The notes under the pieces were generated by a model. It was not told the DNA's origin, made no database searches, and saw nothing but the letters and a program-made list of their open reading frames with translations. This document shows positions 6,665 through 10,603 of a DNA stretch of 10,603 nucleotides, in pieces. How positions within the stretch are numbered: position 1 is the stretch's first letter; every line of letters begins with the position of its first letter. This DNA comes from CAYRKT01 sp964425005 (GTDB lineage: Bacteria > Synergistota > Synergistia > CAYRKT01), in contig CAYRKT010000052.1 of the NCBI GenBank assembly GCA_964425005.1, positions 1 to 10,603 on the forward strand, in the 5' to 3' direction. A program made the translations under genes and the position numbers.

Positions 6665-6673
6665 TGCTATAAT
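6663..6673 (+). promoter_or_regulatory. Extended -10 promoter of the aminotransferase-dapB-pheA operon
   Basis: TGTGCTATAAT gives TGC plus a perfect TATAAT (6668-6673). The -35 position at 17-bp spacing (6645-6650, CGAATT) is a poor match and falls in the hairpin loop. Transcription would start near 6680, about 44 nt before TTG 6724, and would exclude TTG 6691 as a sensible start. Confidence 0.7.
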
Positions 6674-6705
6674 ACGATCTAAACGGACAGTTGATCTTAG
6701 AACGT

Positions 6706-6715
6706 GGAAGGGGGG
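6706..6715 (+). promoter_or_regulatory. Shine-Dalgarno of the class V aminotransferase (decides TTG start)
   Basis: GGAAGGGGGG lies 8 nt before TTG 6724. The upstream in-frame TTG 6691 has no such site and is very near the predicted transcription start. Confidence 0.55.
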
Positions 6716-6723
6716 CTTTTGCG

Positions 6724-7923
6724 TTGCTGGAGCTGGAGGTGAAGGTTGGGGATCTAAGGGTACCGGAGAGGTTGCTTCTGGGGCCTGGGCCGAACGGCAT
6801 CGAGCCCAGGGTTTTGCAGGCCATGGCGATGCCCACCTTAGGCCACCTCGATCCCGCCTTCATCGAGATAATGAACGAGACCTCGGCGCTGCTTCGATAC
6901 GTCTTCCAGACCAAGAACGAGCTCACCATACCCGTCTCGGGGACCGGAAGCGCCGGCATGGACTGCGTCCTTTCCAACCTGATAGAGGAAGGAGACGAGG
7001 TGGTGGTGGCCGTCTGCGGCCTCTTCGGGGAGAGGATGGTGGACATAGCCGAGCGATGCGGGGCCAGGGTGGAGTTGGCGAGGGCCCCATGGGGGAGGAT
7101 GGTCGAGCCAGACGAGGTGAGAAAGGCCCTCTCCAGGCTCAAGAGGCCGAAGCTGATCGCCCTCGTCCACGCGGAGACCTCCACGGGGGTCATGCAGCCG
7201 ATAGAGGAGATATCCTCCATCTGCAAGGAGGTAGGAGCCCTCCTGGTGGTGGACTGCGTCACCTCCCTCTCCGGCGCACCGGTCCTGGTGGACGAGTGGG
7301 GGGTGGACGCCGCCTACAGCGGGACGCAGAAGTGCCTGAGCTGTCCGCCAGGGCTATCGCCCGTTACCCTGAACGAGAGGGCGAGAAAGGTCATCCACGA
7401 GAGGAGGAGCAAACCCAAGAGCTGGTATCTGGACCTGACCATGGTGGAGAGGTACTGGGGTGGGGAGAGGTTCTACCACCACACGGCTCCGGTCAACATG
7501 ATCTACGGGCTCAGGGAGGCCTTGAGGATAGTGGCCGAGGAGGGGCTGGAGCAGCGCTGGAGGAGGCACGCCCTCAACGCCAAGGCCTTCATCGCCGGGT
7601 GCGAGGCCATGGGACTTGAGATCTTCGCCCAGGAGGGATACAGGCTTCCAAGCCTCATAACCGTAAAGGTTCCTCAGGGTGTGGACGAACTCTCCGTCCG
7701 AAAATACCTGCTGTCGGAGTTCAACGTCGAGATAGGAGGGGGGCTCGGTGAGCTGAAGGGGAAGATATGGAGGTTCGGCTTCATGGGCTACAACTCCAAA
7801 CGAAAGAACGTCGAGCTAGCGCTAGCGGCCTTGGCCTCCGCCCTGAGCGCCCTGGGCAGGCCCACCAGCGCCTCCGAGGCCATAGCGGCGGCCGACGAGG
7901 TCTACCGCGAGGCCCGGGCCTGA
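6724..7923 (+). CDS. Class V PLP aminotransferase, alanine-glyoxylate / serine-pyruvate type (AGXT-like)
   Basis: Cytoplasmic PLP enzyme of fold type I that exchanges amino groups between Ala or Ser and glyoxylate or pyruvate. From TTG 6724 it has 399 residues, the usual length. The sequence tracks eukaryotic AGXT along its whole length from memory: N-terminal LLLGPGPN (17-24), VFQTKN (60-65), SGTGSAGMD (72-80), HAETSTGV (149-156), PLP-pyridine Asp177 in VVDCVTSLSG, Schiff-base Lys203 in SGTQKCLSCPPG, YHHTAPV, IGGGLG, and substrate-carboxylate Arg350 in WRFGFMG. TTG is chosen because GGAAGGGGGG lies 8 nt upstream. It is the first gene of an operon; dapB follows after 20 bp. In an anaerobe it may make glycine from glyoxylate or work in serine/alanine exchange. 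The related ureidoglycine-glyoxylate (PucG) and phosphonate aminotransferases cannot be excluded, but no purine or phosphonate genes are nearby. Confidence 0.88.
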   Translation: MLELEVKVGDLRVPERLLLGPGPNGIEPRVLQAMAMPTLGHLDPAFIEIMNETSALLRYVFQTKNELTIPVSGTGSAGMDCVLSNLIEEGDEVVVAVCGLFGERMVDIAERCGARVELARAPWGRMVEPDEVRKALSRLKRPKLIALVHAETSTGVMQPIEEISSICKEVGALLVVDCVTSLSGAPVLVDEWGVDAAYSGTQKCLSCPPGLSPVTLNERARKVIHERRSKPKSWYLDLTMVERYWGGERFYHHTAPVNMIYGLREALRIVAEEGLEQRWRRHALNAKAFIAGCEAMGLEIFAQEGYRLPSLITVKVPQGVDELSVRKYLLSEFNVEIGGGLGELKGKIWRFGFMGYNSKRKNVELALAALASALSALGRPTSASEAIAAADEVYREARA

Positions 7924-7943
7924 ACCTAAGGGGGCGAACCTCC

Positions 7944-8741
7944 TTGCGGGTCTTCGTGGCCGGCTCCAGCGGCAACGTCGGGAGGGCGCTGGTGAGGGCG
8001 CTGATGGCCGCCGACGACATGGAGATCTGCGGTGGCTTCGCCCTCGAGGACGGGGTGGACCTCGGCCTTCTGGCCGGGGTTCACCCCATAGGGATCAGGG
8101 CCTCCTCCGACCTGCCCAAGGCCTTGGAGGAGAGCGATCCCGACGCGGTGGTGGACTTCACCTCGTCCAGGATAGTGAGGGATAACATCGGTACATACCT
8201 GGAGATGGGGTTTGACTGCGTCCTGGGCACCACGGGCTTGAGCCCCAAGGAGCTGGAACAGCTCGAGCGTGAGGTCAGGGAGAGGGGACTTAGGTGGGCC
8301 GCCATCCCCAACTTCGCCCTGGGTCCCAACCTGATCGCCGCCGTCCTCTCGAAGATATCCCGCTTCTACCCATACGCCTGCGTGGTCGACAGACATCCAG
8401 CGGGCATGGCCAACGCCCCAAGCGGCACCAGTTTGATGCTCTCGAGGGCGATCGGCGCCAAGGAGGGTAAGGTGGCGAGCGAGGAGGTGATCCCTGGCGT
8501 GCTGGGCGGGGAGGAGGCGGGCGTTAGGATCCACTCCGAGAGGTTGCCCTACCCTGGGCCCTACTCCGAGCACGAGGTGGTCCTAGCCAGAGAGGACGAG
8601 GTCCTGCGGATAAGGGTAACTTGCTTCAGCAGTCAGGTGTACGTGGACGGGGTCCTGGCCACGCTGAGGAGGATCAAGGAGCTGCCGAAGGGCAGCTTCG
8701 TGAGGAGCCTCTCGGAGATATTGGACCTTCGGGAAGGATGA
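7944..8741 (+). CDS. dapB: 4-hydroxy-tetrahydrodipicolinate reductase (DapB-like, altered active site)
   Basis: NAD(P)H-dependent reductase of the lysine/diaminopimelate pathway, converting hydroxy-tetrahydrodipicolinate to tetrahydrodipicolinate in the cytoplasm. It has 265 residues, normal for DapB. Seen in order: Rossmann motif GSSGNVGR (7-14), DFTSS (71-75), GTTGLS (95-100), IPNFALGPN (121-129), and the signature RHPAGMANAPSGTS (150-163). In E. coli this signature reads AHHRHKVDAPSGTA. The first His (159 there, 151 here) is kept, but the second His is Pro152 and the catalytic Lys163 is Met155. The C-terminal segment also lacks the usual HxASSR...FAxGA form. The TTG at 7944 is chosen because GGGGG (7930-7934) is 9 nt upstream and the protein then begins directly with the Rossmann strand RVFVAG. 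It sits between the aminotransferase and pheA in one operon. Family membership is clear; the exact reaction is less so. Confidence 0.82.
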   Translation: MRVFVAGSSGNVGRALVRALMAADDMEICGGFALEDGVDLGLLAGVHPIGIRASSDLPKALEESDPDAVVDFTSSRIVRDNIGTYLEMGFDCVLGTTGLSPKELEQLEREVRERGLRWAAIPNFALGPNLIAAVLSKISRFYPYACVVDRHPAGMANAPSGTSLMLSRAIGAKEGKVASEEVIPGVLGGEEAGVRIHSERLPYPGPYSEHEVVLAREDEVLRIRVTCFSSQVYVDGVLATLRRIKELPKGSFVRSLSEILDLREG

Positions 8742-8746
8742 GGGGA

Positions 8747-9826
8747 ATGGAGGCCTCCAGGAACCTCGAGGAGCTCAGGGAGAGGATCAGCTCGGTGGAC
8801 GAGGCGCTGCTGAAGCTTCTGGCCGAGAGGCTGGAGTTGGCCAAGGCCATCGGGAAGGCCAAGAGAGATTCGGGAACCCCCCACTTCCTCCCGGAGAGGG
8901 AGCAGGAGGTGCTCGAACGAGCCCTTAAGTTCGCCCCATCTCTCCCCCAGGGATTGGTTAGGGACGTCTTCAGAGCCCTGATCTCCCACTGCAGGGCCGT
9001 CCAGGAGAGACCGACCTTCGCCTGCCTGGGGCCGGAGGGCTCGTTCTCCGAGCAGGCCCTGAGGGGGCTGGTCGGGGACGAGGTCGAGGTCCTCCACAAG
9101 GAGAGCGTGGAGGAGGTTTTCTCCTCCCTCTCCAGAGGTGAGATCAGGTGGGGCATAGTCCCCATAGAGAACTCCATAGGGGGGACGGTGCTCGAGACTC
9201 TGGACTCCTTCTTGCGGGCCGCTCCCTCCGTGAGGATAAGGGTCGAGCTCTCCATGGAGGTGGAACTGGTCTTGGCCTCGGAGGCGAAGTCCCTGGAGGA
9301 GATTGAAGAGGTGCGCTCGCACCCCCAGGCCCTCTCCCAGTCCAGGAACTGGTTGTCCAAAAACCTACCCAGGGCCAGGCGCGCCGCCACCAACAGCACG
9401 AGCGCGGCCGCCGCCGAGGTCAAAGGGAACAGGAGACTGGGGGCCATATGCTCGAGGCTCGCCGCCAGGACCTACGGGCTCGAGGTCTTGGCCTCCCACG
9501 TGGAGGACAACCCCGGCAACGTGACCCGCTTTTGGCTCATCTCCACGGAGGAGGCACCCAACTCCAGGCAGGACAAGACCTCCATCCTCTTCAACGTTCC
9601 CCACAGACCAGGCACCTTGTTCCGGGCCCTTAAGCCCCTCTACGAGGCGAAGTTGAACTTGACCCACATCCAGTCCCGCCCCATGCCCGGGTCCACCTTC
9701 GAGTACATCTTCTTCGTGGACTTCGAAGGAGGCATCTCAGAGGAGCGCGTTAGAAGGGCTCTGGAGGAGATGAGGGCCCTTTGCTCCTTCCTCAAGGTCC
9801 TCGGCTCCTACCCCGTCGCGAGATGA
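8747..9826 (+). CDS. pheA: Bifunctional chorismate mutase / prephenate dehydratase (P-protein)
   Basis: Converts chorismate to prephenate and then to phenylpyruvate, the committed steps to phenylalanine, in the cytoplasm. Numbered from ATG 8747 (359 residues): AroQ-type chorismate mutase at 1-86, with LRERISSVD and the AERLELAKAIGKAK helix plus PEREQEVLER; prephenate dehydratase at 90-267, with LGPEGSFSEQA, GIVPIENSIGGTV, TNSTSAAAAEV and the catalytic-type NVTRFWLIS (TRF 260-262); ACT domain at 278-355, with RPGTL (287-291) and QSRPMPGSTFEYIFFVD (309 on). The ACT motifs correspond to the Phe-binding GAL and ESRP motifs, so feedback inhibition by phenylalanine is likely. ATG 8747 is preferred because GGAAGGA (8732-8738) is 8 nt upstream. 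ATG 8738 overlaps the dapB stop as ATGA but has no spaced Shine-Dalgarno. Third gene of the operon; its last 90 bp are overlapped antisense by the aroB frame. Confidence 0.95.
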   Translation: MEASRNLEELRERISSVDEALLKLLAERLELAKAIGKAKRDSGTPHFLPEREQEVLERALKFAPSLPQGLVRDVFRALISHCRAVQERPTFACLGPEGSFSEQALRGLVGDEVEVLHKESVEEVFSSLSRGEIRWGIVPIENSIGGTVLETLDSFLRAAPSVRIRVELSMEVELVLASEAKSLEEIEEVRSHPQALSQSRNWLSKNLPRARRAATNSTSAAAAEVKGNRRLGAICSRLAARTYGLEVLASHVEDNPGNVTRFWLISTEEAPNSRQDKTSILFNVPHRPGTLFRALKPLYEAKLNLTHIQSRPMPGSTFEYIFFVDFEGGISEERVRRALEEMRALCSFLKVLGSYPVAR

Positions 9827-10603
9827 GAGGATCGGATCGGCCTCCCCGGCGAAAACCCAGCTGTAGGCCTCCCGGAGGACCTCGGGGGCGATGTCCCTCA
9901 CCAGCCTCGGACCATCGGGGGTCGGGAGGACCATGTTGCACCTCGACCTGACGAACTTCTTGTCCCTGAGCATGTAGGGCCAAACCCTCTCCCAGGGCAC
10001 GGAGGTGGAGGTGGGAAGACCGAGTTGCTCGACCAGCGACAGACCCCTCTCGACGAAGCCCCGGTCGCAGAGCCCCAAGGACCTGGAGACGTGCAGGGCG
10101 AAGCCGAGCCCTATCGCCACCGCCTCGCCGTGCCTCAGCGAGTAACCCGAGGCGGCCTCCAGCGCGTGTCCCAGGGTGTGTCCCAGGTTGAGGCATACCC
10201 GCAGGCCCATCCTCTCCTCGGGGTCCTCCTCCACGTAGAGGAGCTTGCACCTAAGGCTCATCGACACCGCCTCTCCCAGGACGTCCAGGTCCCTCTCCAG
10301 AAGGGCGTCGGTCTCACCCCTCAAGAGCTCCTCGAGCCCCCTCTCGCCCAGGAGAGCGTACTTGGCCATCTCCGCCAGCCCTTGCCTGAACTCCTCCTCC
10401 GGCAGGGTGAGCAAAAACCGGACGTCCGTCACCACCGCCCTCGGCCGATGGAAGCTCCCCACCAGGTTCTTGCCGGCCTTCAGGTTCACCGCGGTCTTAC
10501 CCCCTATGCTGCTGTCCACCTGGGCCAAGAGGGTGGTGGGTACGTTCGCCCAGTCTATACCCCTCATCCATATGGAGGCAGCGAACCCCCCCAGGTCCCC
10601 CAC
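9737..10603 (-). CDS. aroB: 3-dehydroquinate synthase (5' truncated by the window end)
   Basis: NAD+- and divalent-metal-dependent enzyme of the shikimate pathway that makes 3-dehydroquinate from DAHP, feeding chorismate to pheA. The frame is open at 10603; the first codon in view is a GTG Val inside the GDLGGFAAS motif, so about the first 95 residues are missing. Of 288 residues seen: PTTLLAQVDSSIGGKTAVN (22-40), GKNLVGSFHRP (44-54), metal-ligand region LAEMAKY with Glu78, NLGHTLGHALE (139-149), RHGEAVAIG with His158, and MLRDKK (211-216). Homology-like sequence ends near residue 253; the frame then continues about 35 residues, of which the last 29 lie antisense to the pheA 3' end. This tail looks non-homologous. 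It may be a real extension, or the sign of a frameshift near the true stop. No terminator is visible between the convergent genes. Confidence 0.93.
   Translation of the reverse strand: MGDLGGFAASIWMRGIDWANVPTTLLAQVDSSIGGKTAVNLKAGKNLVGSFHRPRAVVTDVRFLLTLPEEEFRQGLAEMAKYALLGERGLEELLRGETDALLERDLDVLGEAVSMSLRCKLLYVEEDPEERMGLRVCLNLGHTLGHALEAASGYSLRHGEAVAIGLGFALHVSRSLGLCDRGFVERGLSLVEQLGLPTSTSVPWERVWPYMLRDKKFVRSRCNMVLPTPDGPRLVRDIAPEVLREAYSWVFAGEADPILSSRDGVGAEDLEEGAKGPHLLQSPSNALL

Noticed and set aside
6603..7262. Minus-strand open frame across the MCP-aminotransferase gap
   Set aside because: It crosses the hairpin and promoter, lies mostly antisense to the certain aminotransferase gene and shows no family motif.
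1..10603. Mobile elements, CRISPR arrays, tRNA or defence genes
   Set aside because: No terminal repeats, transposase or integrase motifs, repeat-spacer arrays or tRNA cloverleaf were seen; base composition and codon use look even throughout.

Overview
The window is a piece of a bacterial chromosome with ordinary metabolic and housekeeping genes packed at high density. GC content is high, yet Ile is very often ATA and Arg very often AGG/AGA. Together with the gene content (amino-acid-degrading Fe-S enzyme, divergent transporter, chemoreceptor), this suggests an anaerobic, amino-acid-fermenting, perhaps thermophilic member of the Synergistota (Thermanaerovibrio/Aminomonas type). That assignment is an inference from style, not a database match. 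I see no mobile element, CRISPR array, tRNA or rRNA.

Layout: (1) 1-1528, plus strand: the 3' part of prmC (release-factor glutamine methyltransferase), then trxB (thioredoxin reductase). (2) 1561-2868, minus strand: a CdsB/CyuA-type (UPF0597) [4Fe-4S] L-cysteine/L-serine-degrading enzyme, convergent with trxB. (3) 2869-3036: an AT-rich divergent control region holding an extended -10 promoter and an imperfect Rex-like palindrome. (4) 3037-4437, plus: a DASS/SLC13-type anion symporter with altered SNT motifs. (5) 4514-6601, plus: a dCache-HAMP-MCP chemoreceptor. (6) 6630-6673: a perfect 14-bp hairpin followed at once by a consensus extended -10 promoter. (7) 6724-9826, plus: a tight three-gene operon of an AGXT-like class V aminotransferase, a DapB-like reductase and a bifunctional chorismate mutase/prephenate dehydratase (pheA). 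(8) 9737-10603, minus: the 3' part of aroB, whose reading frame runs 90 bp antisense into the end of pheA.

How the parts work together: the CdsB-like enzyme and the DASS symporter share a divergent control region and may be an uptake/degradation pair, with the chemoreceptor just downstream possibly sensing a related nutrient. The aminotransferase-dapB-pheA operon is biosynthetic (Ser/Gly/Ala interconversion, lysine/diaminopimelate, phenylalanine), and the convergent aroB feeds chorismate to pheA. Three putative promoters share the element TGTGnTAnnAT. No wholly new system is evident. The best leads are the DapB-like protein lacking the catalytic lysine, the transporter with altered SNT motifs, the hairpin-promoter junction, and the antisense gene overlap at pheA/aroB.
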